Of a stretch of 64,000 bases of DNA, positions 21,107-31,252 are shown piece after piece. The notes under the pieces are model-generated. The model saw only the letters and a list, made by a program, of their open reading frames with translations. It had not been told where the DNA came from and ran no database searches. The DNA is taken from the NCBI RefSeq assembly GCF_902713425.1, contig NC_081223.1:834501-898500 (forward strand), written 5' to 3'. The stretch comes from Acipenser ruthenus. Lineage: Eukaryota; Chordata; Actinopteri; Acipenseriformes; Acipenseridae. The translations under genes and the position numbers were made by a program. How positions within the stretch are numbered: position 1 is the stretch's first letter; each line of letters begins with the position of its first letter.

Positions 21107-21505
21107 TTGAATTACGCCTGCGATTTTCATAGGCTACATCGCAGATTGAGACGAGCAATTCAGATTGTCATTGGCAATGTAGTGTAGACACATTTTGAGT
21201 GCGTATCTCATACTGGTAGAAACTCAGAAAAAAAGAAACCATCAAGCCTACAATTGTTCAGTTGTTTAAATCAATAAGCAAATTTCAAATTGATCATTGC
21301 TAATGTTAAATCAATTTAAGAACACTTTAAATAGGCCTTGACTAATATAAAAAAAATATAGTAATGTGATTTGCACTACGCAGGACTAGATGATCTTAAA
21401 TAAAGACATTATATCTGAAAATAACTTGTGCTTACCTCCACTTACAAGGAAAGTGTCAAACTTTGTATTCGTCCTCATAACGTGTTAGAAAATGTAAACA
21501 GCAGT

Positions 21506-21557
21506 TGGAGAATGCCGAAGTCGATCATCCTAGCATGTTAAACGAGGGCATTTCTCC
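21506..21557 (-). pseudogene. tRNA-Ala-like remnant
   Basis: The minus strand contains CTCGTTTAACATGCTAGG, then GATCGACTTC, then GGCATTCTCC. This resembles the 3' half of tRNA-Ala (CTCGCTTAGCATGCGAG ... GATCGATGCCC ... GCATTCTCC) with the anticodon decayed. The same remnant occurs at 25,910 and 45,765. Confidence 0.6.
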
Positions 21558-21724
21558 TGTAAGCTGCGTCTAGTAATAGATCGTTTATACTGTTCTCAAT
21601 GGTCCGCATCCCAGCCTGAGACCACGATCCAGTGGTAGACGGAGATGTTTTTCAAGTAATATGTTATTTGGAATATTAAAACAATCTTAAGTGAAATAAC
21701 ATGTTTGGACACAAAATATTAAGA

Positions 21725-21768
21725 TTGAGATTAAGAGTCTCATGCTCTACCAACTGAGCTAGCCGGGC
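21725..21768 (-). pseudogene. tRNA-Lys 5' half
   Basis: GCCCGGCTAGCTCAGTTGGT through the anticodon CTT and the stem, then the match stops. The 3' half is replaced by unrelated array sequence, so a rearrangement junction lies inside the tRNA. Confidence 0.85.
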
Positions 21769-22182
21769 TGACTGGTGCTCGTTTCTTTCACTGTAACCAA
21801 CTGAGCTATTAATTTGTCATCTTATTTGAGAAAATAGTGAATGACAGAACCAAAGAATCCAAATATAATCCACTGAACTGTAGCTTTATTATCATAATGA
21901 AAACAGATTACACATGACCACAGTTCTGTATCAAAATTAAGTCGTAAGTATATGGTTTCCATTGTAGCTATTTACACACACTGCTCTGTTGTCTCCCAGG
22001 GTGTTATCTAACAAAACGACATATGCTGTGCTGCCATAATTGATTACATAGACTTTCCTGCCCCGTGTTGCTTTCTTCTTAGATGTGATCTCAGGTTCTG
22101 ATGAGTTCTGCTCCCTCGATCACGTTCTGCAGCATCTCGCCTTGCTCATCACTCCCGTATGCTTTGGCGGCTTAACAGGTTG

Positions 22183-22191
22183 GTCTCAATC

Positions 22192-22250
<59 letters not shown>

Positions 22251-22257
22251 AGGGACG
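22183..22257 (+). tRNA. tRNA-Asn (GTT), acceptor altered
   Basis: Like the other Asn genes from the D loop to the 3' end. The 5' side reads GTCTCAATCGGCGC with one extra base, and acceptor positions 6-7 no longer pair. Confidence 0.75.
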
Positions 22258-22392
22258 ATGTTTTTTGCATTTCTTAATCACATTAGAAAATGGCACTCTG
22301 ATACGCTGTTATTTCATCCAATTACGCTGAAGAATAAATGTGCTCTGTTTTTTCAGTTCAAAATAATACACAACAGATATCGTCTTGTTGTT

Positions 22393-22465
22393 TGCCGAAA
22401 CCCGGGATCGAACCAGGGACCTTTAGATCTTCAGTCTAACGCTCTCCCAACTGAGCTATTTCGGC
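22393..22465 (-). tRNA. tRNA-Phe (GAA)
   Basis: 73 bases, GCCGAAATAGCTCAGTTGGG, loop CTGAAGA, T loop TTCGATC, acceptor fully paired. Confidence 0.95.
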
Positions 22466-23372
22466 TTGACAAGACTGATGTTTCGAGATAGCATTCTTTT
22501 TGGCAATCCAGTAAACCTGTAATGAGAAACGTTCAACAGCTCGGCAACACCATAATAGAATCCGATGCCTTTACAAATGTGTTTCGAAACTGTTAAGTTT
22601 TCTCCCAAATGCGGTTCTCAACAAATGTTATTTTTTTTTTTTGTATTCCTTCCAGAGTAAGTCCAAAAGGCAAACACTGGAACTGGCTGCCTGAAAGTGC
22701 AGCGCTTGAACTGCCTCAACAAACGCTTAGCTCTAAAACGTGTACATAAAAAGTCTATTAACATCTTTAACACAATCATCTGTATTCCAATAGCGGTTAA
22801 TCCACAGGGTGATCAATAAAGTGACTGCTGGCTTTGTTTAAATATTAACAAGATGTTTTCAGGATTCACGCGTATTCTGAACAAGCACAATAGAATATGG
22901 TAGTGAAAGGACAAGCAAATAACAGGTTTATTGGCTCTGGTCTTGTATCATCACCCTGACTACTGTCCGTAAGAAAGTGGCATTAATAAAAACGTCATTA
23001 TGCAAAGTTCCCAATGCGCAAATACGCAACATATTTAAACTTCTTCACAATCTTAAACCATCCCAAATGAATTTAAAATACTTACTGAAAGGTTACGCAT
23101 ATTTTCACTATCTCATGCAAGGAAGTGTTAATATGACTTTATTACCTGACTGTATCAATGAAGACTGGTCAACAGTAATTTCGGATTCACTTTAGTTTAT
23201 TGTGCTGTATCAAATGAAACATAAAAATGAATCGCAATACAATAAATCTCTGTTTGATCGCTATACAATCAATATGTTGTGTAGGCTAAATTGTATAAAT
23301 AAATGTCCGGAAACAGTCAAATTCAAACACGTTAAAAAATGAAATAGTGCGGAATAAAAAGAAAGGCGGTTT
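22466..23372. other. Array spacer
   Basis: No gene. The stretch 22,950-23,190, which happens to be open for 72 codons, is repeated inverted at about 43,490-43,740. It recurs because of the array duplication, not as a conserved protein. Confidence 0.6.
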
Positions 23373-23444
23373 TGACCTCGACGTGATTTGAACACGCAAC
23401 CTTCTGATCTGGAGTCAGACGCGCTACCGTTGCGCCACGAAGTC
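23373..23444 (-). tRNA. tRNA-Trp (CCA)
   Basis: 72 bases with acceptor GACTTCG, loop CTCCAGA, T loop TTCAAAT. Flanks match the Trp gene at 47,582 in inverse orientation. Confidence 0.93.
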
Positions 23445-23949
23445 CTGGTGTAACGCCAGCTTGTTATGCAATGCTAGAGTGTACAGCAAGCATGCCAAAC
23501 ACATGGTAATACCGACGCTGATACTAGGAAAACACTCGGTATCACCAGGGTCATGGGAAACAGCCGACTCAATACGTGTTCGTAGCCAGCAGGGCTATGA
23601 AGTTGTCGGAAGTGTGTTTGATTCTCAGCTTTAAAAGTAAAGAAAACATAAAACAATGCGATTTGCTTTTATAAATTTCATTATTTGAAACGTGGGCATA
23701 AACACAGTTGTATTGGCTGGGAATCGTCTCTGGTCAATTACTTGGAAAGCAGCTCTCAGCGCGTCTCCTCTGAATGCGCCCTGGCACAAAGGGGCTTTGA
23801 TCATCTAATGACGTGGCAGAATGCAAAAATGTATTGGGTTAATTTGCCACCAAAAGAAACATAAATACATGTGTATGTATTTGATACAAATGACCATATG
23901 CCTGTGTTTATGTAATTATTTTCTGCACGTATTAATTAGTATTGTGTGA

Positions 23950-24790
23950 ATATTTTATTTAGGTCTTTTTTTTTCTTTTCATAATTTTCTGTTTGCTTTG
24001 CACTGTGTTTTTTGCTGTGTTCATTATTATTTGTCTATTTTGTTTGGTGCACGGGTGAAACGGAGTTCGTAATTAAAGTATTTTTTGTTTTGTTTATCAC
24101 AAGCACTGTGCACACGGACCTCAGGTCCCGCCCCAAACAAGTGCAGGTACCTGTACACACCTGGAATTAGAAGGGCTTTGAGGTATAAAAAGGGTGAGGA
24201 ACTAAGAGACTGGGAGCATGGAACTAGGAGATACCGGAATAGGAAAGAGAGAGAAGCCGAGGGAAGTAAACGAAAATAAAGAGGACGAGATTAGACAGCG
24301 AGTGGTTGTTTTTTTTTTTTTATGTGCACGGACAGTGTCAGTTTCGTTTTGTTATTTTTTTTCGTGGACTCACTCTGGGAGGACTGCGGAACTTGGTGAT
24401 TGAAGACATTTGAAAAGAGGTACTGACAAGAACCTTTGCGTTATGTCAGGATATCAGGATCTCTCCTGAGGCCTTCAGCTGAAGCGCAGCACCCTATGGA
24501 GAGGGCTGCCCAAACAGGCGTCTGGACAGGAGCCCTAGGAGGAGGTCTGGACCAGAGAGTGGATGACGTATGGTTAAGTGAACAAATACACATTAAAATG
24601 CATCTAATGCTCAAAAATAAAACAATAATTCAAATAAACAAACTGTGCAAAAAAAGGAAAACCAATCCAATTAAAATTCAAAAATCATAAGTGATAATAC
24701 TGAATAAAATAATAATCAACACATTCGTCACCCGTGACATTACCACCACTGCGATCTTGAAAATGTTTGTATGCCACAGAACTTAAGACC
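23950..24790 (+). repeat. Array block R with a TATA box
   Basis: Repeated inverted at about 46,366-47,155. Contains GAGGTATAAAAAGGGTGAGG (about 24,179-24,198) preceded by a GC-rich stretch (GTCCCGCCCC). This gives it the look of a promoter or of a retroelement end, but I see no coding region and no proof of either. A short open frame across it is not protein-like. Confidence 0.55.
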
Positions 24791-25390
24791 TGAAACGGAA
24801 TGTTTGGCATCTACAAAATGTCTAGCAAGTGGTGGATGAATATATTTTCTCCTAATTGAACTTTTATGCTCGCTCATTAATGCGCAATTGTAACTGTCTA
24901 GTAGTTTTACCATCATATTGCAAATGGCTAGGACAAGAAATCACATAAATGACATGAGTTGAAGCACAATCACTTGTAAGATACTGTACTCTTTTTTTTC
25001 GTTGTATGGCTTGTGCATTTTCTTAGTTTTAAATGTATTATCACAGGCGGTACACTTACGATTTGGAAAAAAATCCAGTAGATTTGTCCAGTACACCTAG
25101 ATCTCTCGAACATCTAAACGAGTCAGCCCTTAATAAAGACCGTCCGTGTTCATTTCGGCGTTTATGACATTGTCTATACACAACAGCTCTTATGTAATCC
25201 TATTGGTATCGAATCGATCGCAATTAATGTGTTCCATGTTTCCAGTCAGTTTGATAGTTTTAATACTCTATTACATTCTGAATATGAATAGAGCTGAATT
25301 ATTAATTGTTGATAATACTTAGAATACCAGATACATATTTAGCATTAAAAAGCAATACATGTGATTTATTTAATAGTCGTTCATTATTTT

Positions 25391-25745
25391 GTGTATCAGC
25401 CGCCACACAAAGCTGAGCGCAGTGCGGTATACTGTAATGATGCTCCAGTCAGTCTGCCCGGACTGCACCTGAACCATCTTAAAAACACGAAGCCCCTAAT
25501 AAGCTAATTTGTAAAAGTTAGTAAAGAATTGCGCTAATATAACGAAGCTAAATTTGAACTCCTAGCTGGAGCAACGAGAGAGGGCGAGAGGGCGGGGCAG
25601 AGAAGGAGGGGGAGACGCTGCTAGGCAACCGGCTCGTGAACATTCCACTCAGCTGAGCAGAGACCGTTAGGATTTTAAAATGCGAAAGTTCCGAGCGCCG
25701 TTAGGCGCTTCGTTAAATTAACACACGGTTGCTGGCATTTGAATA
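25391..25745 (+). repeat. Block P, copy 1 (GC-rich, promoter-like)
   Basis: One of four copies (others 40,254-40,608, 45,986-46,340 and 56,956-57,310). Core features are a GC box (GGGCGGGGC), GCTGCTAGGCAACC resembling an imperfect RFX X-box, and the palindrome CTCAGCTGAG. The copies are very similar. No transcript start or gene is evident. Confidence 0.75.
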
Positions 25746-25909
25746 TAACCATATTTTAAATACTCAAATAGGACTGTATTAAAAAAATATATTATGTTTT
25801 TCAAAGTAATATGTTATGTGGAATATTAAAACAATCAAATTAAATAACACATGTTTGGACACAAAATATTTTTCTTCCTCATAACGTGTTAGAAAATGTA
25901 AACAGCAGT

Positions 25910-25961
25910 TGGAGAATGCCGAAGTCGATCATCCTAGCATGTTAAACGAGGGCATTTCTCC
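25910..25961 (-). pseudogene. tRNA-Ala-like remnant
   Basis: Second copy of the remnant at 21,506, with the same surrounding sequence. Confidence 0.6.
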
Positions 25962-26323
25962 TGTAAGCTGCGTCTAGTAATATATCGTTTATACTGTTCT
26001 CAATGGTCCGCACCCCAGCCTGAGACCACGATCCAGTGGTAGACGGAGATGTTTTTCAAGTAATATGTTATTTGGAATATTAAAACAATCAAGTTAAATA
26101 ACATGTTTGGACACAAAATATTTTTCAGTGACGTTAACAAGTAGTCTGTTTACAACAAAAATGCAATTTGTGTTAGGAACACTATTTTAGTCTGATTTAA
26201 AATGGAAATTAAAATGGTATTGAGTGCTGACAACAGTTTGGTATCAGCTGTTGATTTCCTTAAAACAATCTTTTCTAGTAAAATAAAGAAATGTATTCTT
26301 TTTAAAAATACGTAAAATTGAAC

Positions 26324-26434
26324 TGTCAAAAGTGGGATTTGAACCCACACCTCCATTCAGAGACCAGAACACAAATATTTTTGGAAAGACAGAGTTCTTG
26401 AGTCTGGCGCCGTAGACCACTTGGCCATTCTGAC
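26324..26434 (-). tRNA. tRNA-Leu (CAA) with intron
   Basis: GTCAGAATGGCCAAGTGGTC opens the gene. Anticodon CAA is followed one base later by an intron of about 25-27 bases, then TTCTGGTC..., a long variable arm, T loop TTCAAAT and an acceptor end pairing with GTCAGAA. Introns at this place are typical of eukaryotic tRNA-Leu-CAA. This is the best-preserved Leu copy in the window. Confidence 0.93.
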
Positions 26435-26778
26435 AAGTTCCGTTTGTTATTGTAGAAAACCGCATTATTTATTTCAGCACACACTAGGGTTCTCGTATCA
26501 AGGCCCGATTGGGTTTATTACGCACATACCAACTGTTGCTCCATGAATGATGTTATGACAAGTGTAAAAAAAGAAACGGATTGAAGTCAACCCAAAAAAG
26601 TAAGATTATTTATTTCAATATTGTTATAGCTATAAACGATGCACGCATTTTACAATAGCCATTGCTATTTGACAATGACCAATAAGTAATATTGTTGCAA
26701 TACTGTATACAATGTGAACATAATCAGACTTTGCTCCGTTGTCTCGAAGAAACATCTTCAATTTGTATTTAAAAAAGC

Positions 26779-26851
26779 CGCCTAACGTGGGGCTCGAATC
26801 CACGACCCTGAGATTAAGAGTCTCATGCTCTACCGACTGAGCTAGCCGGGC
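26779..26851 (-). tRNA. tRNA-Lys (CTT), mildly diverged
   Basis: Full-length Lys with intact anticodon arm. One T-stem base (GTGGA) and one acceptor base (GTTAGGC) are mismatched. Confidence 0.8.
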
Positions 26852-27263
26852 TGACTGGTGCTCATTTCTTTCACTGTAACCAACTGAGCTATTAATTTGT
26901 CATCTTATTTGAGAAAATAGTGAATGACAGAACCAAAGATTCCAAATATAATCCACTGAACTGTAGCTTTCTTATCATAATGAAAACAGATTACACATGA
27001 CCACAGTTCTGTATCAATTAAGACGTAAGTATATGGTTTCCATTGTAGCTATTTACACACACTGCTCTGTTGTCTCCCAGGGTGTTATCTAACAAAACGA
27101 CATATGCTGTGCTGCCATAATGGATTACATAGACTTTCCTGCCACGTCTTGCTTTCATCTTAGATGTGATCTCAGGTTCTGCTGAGTTCTGCTCCCTCGA
27201 TCACGTTCTGCGGCATCTCGCCTTGCTCATCACTCCCGTATGCTTTGGCTGTTTAACAGGTTG

Positions 27264-27269
27264 GTCTCT

Positions 27270-27330
<61 letters not shown>

Positions 27331-27337
27331 AGGGACG
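27264..27337 (+). tRNA. tRNA-Asn (GTT)
   Basis: 74 bases. GTCTCTGTGGCGCAATCGGT, loop CTGTTAA, acceptor paired throughout. Confidence 0.96.
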
Positions 27338-27472
27338 ATGCTTTTTGCATTTCTTAATCACATTAGAAAATGGCACTCTGATACGCTGTTATTTCATCCA
27401 ATTACGCTGAAGAATAAATATGCTCTGTTTTTTTAGTTCTAAATAATACAAAACAAATATGGTCTTGTTGTT

Positions 27473-27545
27473 TGCCGAAACCCGGGATCGAACCAGGGAC
27501 CTTTAGATCTTCAGTCTAACGCTCTCCCAACTGAGCTATTTCGGC
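27473..27545 (-). tRNA. tRNA-Phe (GAA)
   Basis: Identical in the tRNA body to the copy at 22,393, and lies 136 bp from Asn in opposite orientation, as there. Confidence 0.95.
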
Positions 27546-27877
27546 TTGACGAGACTGATGTTTCAAGATAGCATACTTTTTGGCAATCCAGTAAACCTGT
27601 AATGAGAAACGTTCAACAGCTCGGCAACACTATAATAGAATCCCCTGCTTTTACAAATGCGTTTTGAAACTGTTAAATTTTCTCCCAAATGCGGTCCTCA
27701 ACAAAGTCCAAAAGGCAAACACTGGAACTTGCTGCCTGAAAGTGCAGCGCTTGAACTGCCTCAACAAACGCTGAGCTCTAAAACGTGTACATTGAAAGTC
27801 TATTGACATCTTTAATACAATCATCTGTATTCCATTAGCGGTTAATTCACAGGGTGATCAATAAAGTGACTGCTGTC

Positions 27878-28560
27878 TTAAGGCGCAGCAGCAGGAGCCA
27901 GAAGATTGCAGTAGTGAGGCACAGGCTCGCATTGCCTGTTAAAGCTGCCTGGTCGCCATGGCAACTTACCACTCCCAGGAGTCACTCGATGAGGCGTTGC
28001 CGTGGTAACCATGGTCTGTGAGGCGCCGGTGTGAAAGAGTTGCAGTGCAGCGGTGACGTCAGAACAGTCTTTCTGATGAAAACGCAGAGCAAGCTGAGAA
28101 TGACGCTGCGCTTTGAACGGCGCAGACTGAGCAGGTAGGAAAATAGCAGATACTATCTTGCGAGCGCTGAGCAGAGAAATGGCCTGCAGTGAAAGAAACG
28201 AACAAAAAACAAACACAAGACAAGGGAGCGGAAATAGTGCTGGGTTAAAGTAGAAAAAGAGAGAGATAGACAGGAGGGGCAGCCAATAACACACACGTGG
28301 AGCAGCGCTGGCCCTGCCCTAATAAATGACGAGGCGAGCGCTGCATTGTGTGATTGGCTGGAAATACTAAAGGAGGCTGAACTGGGATCAGCTTCCACCC
28401 GGAAGAGATCGCGGACGCTACCGGGCAGGACGCCACGGAGGGAAGGAAAGACAAGCTAAAGAAAAGAATAAAGGATAAGAATAAAGCAGCGCAAAGCGGG
28501 AGAGAGCCCTCTACGCCATCCCCCGAATTACACCTAAACGTTAACATTTAAAAGGGCCGG
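27878..28560. other. Second copy of the X-box/CRE block
   Basis: The first part (to about 28,240) matches 19,340-19,760, with an internal deletion of about 90 bases. X-boxes at 27,952-27,965 and 27,996-28,009 and a full palindromic CRE TGACGTCA at 28,054-28,061 are retained. The junction with the tRNA arm at 27,878 is abrupt. Confidence 0.6.
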
Positions 28561-29456
28561 CCCTTAGTAGCAGTGTGATAACATGGCAAAACAAAAATCA
28601 ATATCAAAAAGAGGTGCTGAACACAATCCAAACATTCAAGTGAAAAAATAAAGAAAGAAACAACGAAACGAATCTCAAATACAACGTGTCCCAACAGGGA
28701 AAGAACACAAAGCAAAATACATGAAGTGCACTTCCACTAAAGTAATTAACTGCTATCAAGCTCTGATACTTTAAACTATTGACTATCACGACTACCCGTG
28801 ATCTGTTAATCAAATGCACAATCAAACAATCACCTTCGAATTAGTAGTTTAAAACACACACGTCATTGTGGTTACAACAACCATAATAATAGTTAAAAGT
28901 TAAACAAAAGCACAAACACAATACACCTTCCCTAATACGGAGCGTGGAGGCTATTGTTGTTAGTATTAATTTGAATTTGGTACTTATCTCTACAGAATGC
29001 TATAACTGTAGATATCAAGATCACCAATAACACAACCGGCAAAAACAGAGAGAACGTCTCAATGCAATCACACGGAAGCGAGTTTTCAAACACTCACGAC
29101 AAAACCACCCAATAATCCTAGCGTCTCCTGTTGCCTCCACACTCCGTTCACACTAAAACAACTCCTCTCTAGCATAATGATTGATTTGGTTTAAATATGT
29201 TTGGTACAAAGGGGAGACAATTAACACTTAACAAGCTGCCGGTATGTTCTCAATTGGCACTTGTGTTCTTAAAGGCATAGCGTGCATTTATATTAAATAG
29301 GTTCTACAATGCAAAAGCAAGTTTTGGCATTTTTGCATTGCCTGCCTCGTCAAACAAGCTCGAGCCACAGCACAGTGTTGATGCACATATATAGACAATC
29401 TGAATTGCTCATATCAAGCTGCGATGTAGCCTATGAGAATCAGTGTTATAATTCAA
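28561..29456. other. Spacer, nothing recognised
   Basis: AT-rich, no gene. From about 29,330 it becomes similar to the flank of the Ala gene at 17.4 kb. Confidence 0.4.
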
Positions 29457-29529
29457 GGGGAATTAGCTTAAATGGTAGAGTGCTCGCTTAGCATGCGAGA
29501 AATAGCGGGATCGATGCCCGCATTCTCCA
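29457..29529 (+). tRNA. tRNA-Ala (AGC)
   Basis: 73 bases. The anticodon stem CTCGC/GCGAG is intact. D-arm changes (AGCTTAAATGG, GAGTG) weaken the D stem and A box. Confidence 0.85.
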
Positions 29530-29955
29530 AATAGTTTTAACGTATCTGCGTATTTAGTCCCAACGCATTATGGAAATACAAAGTGTGACAATTCTTTGTA
29601 ACAGAGACGCCCGCCCTACATGTGTATTTTAAAGCACAGTCTCCTAATTTGTAATATTCCCCACACTGAAAAACTGCAGTGCGCCCTCCAGCGTATGTCT
29701 TCTGAGAAGCACAATTTAACAGTTGAGTCTAGATGTAACGTATCAGATTACATAAACACACCTTGTGTTCAGATTTTATTTTATTTTTTTAATGTATGGG
29801 TCCTCTATGGGTAGAGGCAGATAAGCTGCGTACCTGCCGTTTCTACACTTTAACATTTACGAAATACACACACTAAACTGAAATGTAATAACACAAAGTC
29901 TTGCCTTCAGTTAATATTTTAGAAAATCTACTTTGCAAACAGAAGAAAAACAAGC

Positions 29956-30027
29956 TAGCAGAGGATGGTTTCGATGCATCGACCTCTGGGTTATGGGCCC
30001 AGCACGCTTCCGCTGCGCCACTCTGCT
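29956..30027 (-). tRNA. Initiator tRNA-Met (CAT)
   Basis: AGCAGAGTGGCGCAGCGGAA opens the gene. The anticodon stem carries the GGG/CCC pairs (CTGGGCCCATAACCCAG), and the T loop begins with A instead of T (ATCGAAA). Both are hallmarks of eukaryotic initiators. The T stem has one mismatch (GATGC). It is single copy here and lies at the edge of the array. Confidence 0.9.
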
Positions 30028-30165
30028 ACAGCTGCCTCATGACTGAATTACCAAACAGAAAAAAAACTGAACTCATCGTTTTAACCAGCCACACGGCAGC
30101 GGCCGGGCCGAACCATGGAAACGCTACAAATCAGAGATACGGTATGCAAAGTATGCAACTACATC

Positions 30166-30193
30166 TCTCTCTCTCTCTCTCTCTGTCTCTCTG

Positions 30194-30231
<38 letters not shown>
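30166..30231. repeat. (CT)n microsatellite
   Basis: CT repeat with interspersed CTGT units. Confidence 0.95.
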
Positions 30232-30236
<5 letters not shown>

Positions 30237-30302
30237 AATGTAATGTTTTGCACTGTAAGTCGCTCTGGATAAGATCGTCTGCTAAATGACTAAAATGTAA
30301 TA
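30237..30302 (+). mobile_element. L2/SINE 3' tail fragment
   Basis: TGTAAGTCGCTCTGGATAAG then TCGTCTGCTAAATGACTAAA is the tail shared by fish L2 LINEs and the SINEs they mobilise. The rest of the element is absent. Confidence 0.7.
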
Positions 30303-30972
30303 GACGGGGTGACGTTATCTAACTTTAACGAACAAACTCGCCTGGATAAAAAGGAAGAGCAACACTGCTGCTACTAATCATGCTCGTTATTTGGGATATT
30401 ATTCAATCTAACGTTAGCTAACGTTACCCAGTTGACTACATTAGCTAGGTACCGGTGGTGCTTGCTAGCTGGCTAGATAACACTAGCTAGCTTCTAACAT
30501 AAGTTAGCTAACGTTACTACTTCAACTTATCTGGGGGGCGGCTAGCGTAGCAAGATATGTACAAGCATTGTTAGGTCAAGTCGTTGTTTTTTAATTTTTT
30601 TATCGATACTACTGCTAACTTACCTGTCCTCTCATTCGCAACTCGACTTGCTCTCAAAAGCGCGCTCATTTTCTATTGGCCAACTGACCACGTCAATCAA
30701 ACATCGAATTTTCAGGCAATGCGATCCAATCTGATCTGGTGTCCGCGGCTCCGGGCAACTTCATCCTACAGCAGTTGCCATGGAAACGTTTAAAACTCCG
30801 CAACAAACTTTAATCAAATGTACAGCTGTACAGAACACACCCCCCTCAGACATGTGCTGTCTATTCAACCAGTTAGTTCAGATGATCGCTGATGATCCTT
30901 GTCGGTGACAGTCCAGTTTGATCCGCACGTACTTCTGCCAAACTTAAATTCAAAGTACAATCTTCTAAATGG

Positions 30973-31038
<66 letters not shown>

Positions 31039-31252
31039 TATTTTAATTAACGTACTGACTGACAATCAGAGGACTAATATGAAAGAGGTGCGCGCATCAA
31101 TTGCAGCTAATCAGCTCCCATTAGCACCTGAACCTCTTTATAAACCCATTGCGCTCTAAGGAACACCAAACTCAGCTACTGACGGTTTTGTTTTTATTAT
31201 TGTTTATTGGTAACGAAGAAAGAAGTTCACGGTCGGGGCTGCTTTGGATTTA
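30303..31252. other. 5' flank of the ZPAX gene
   Basis: Contains clustered TTAGCTAACGTTA and GCTAGC palindromes (30,407-30,520), an X-box-like GTTGCCATGGAAAC (30,774-30,787), a (TTA)n run and two short AT-rich stretches before the first coding exon. I see no clean TATA box. Confidence 0.5.
30974..31039. repeat. (TTA)n microsatellite
   Basis: About 22 TTA units. The poly-Leu and poly-Asn open frames across it are artefacts. Confidence 0.95.

Larger units (their letters stand above)
20395..21190 (-). repeat. Right arm of the 17.4/21.2-kb inverted repeat
   Basis: Inverted partner of about 17,390-18,135. It differs by a longer (AT)n and an extra AATA array. Confidence 0.85.
21900..27870 (+). 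repeat. Left arm of the tRNA-array inverted repeat
   Basis: Order Asn+, Phe-, Trp-, block R, block P, Ala remnant, Leu-, Lys-, Asn+, Phe-. The same order in reverse complement is found from about 48,960 down to 43,830. Paired coordinates sum to about 70,770 on the Asn/Phe side and about 71,730 on the Leu/Lys side; deletions in the right arm explain the shift. An internal direct repeat links 21,770-22,860 with 26,850-27,865. Confidence 0.9.

Noticed and set aside
22977-23195. Open frame beginning MALIKTSLCKVPNAQ, with an inverted copy at 43,498-43,680
   Set aside because: The repeat is explained by array duplication, one copy differs in reading-frame end, and the sequence has no protein features.
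23950-24790. Block R as the end of an LTR element
   Set aside because: No paired copy at the right spacing in the same orientation, no primer-binding site and no coding remains seen; left unclassified.
27166-27357. 63-codon frame ending in RNRLARSAVNRKVGGSSPPR, repeated at several places
   Set aside because: It is a translation through tRNA-Asn; the recurrence reflects the tRNA genes.
30865-31159. Poly-Asn and poly-Leu open frames
   Set aside because: They come from (TTA)n and carry no other protein-like sequence.
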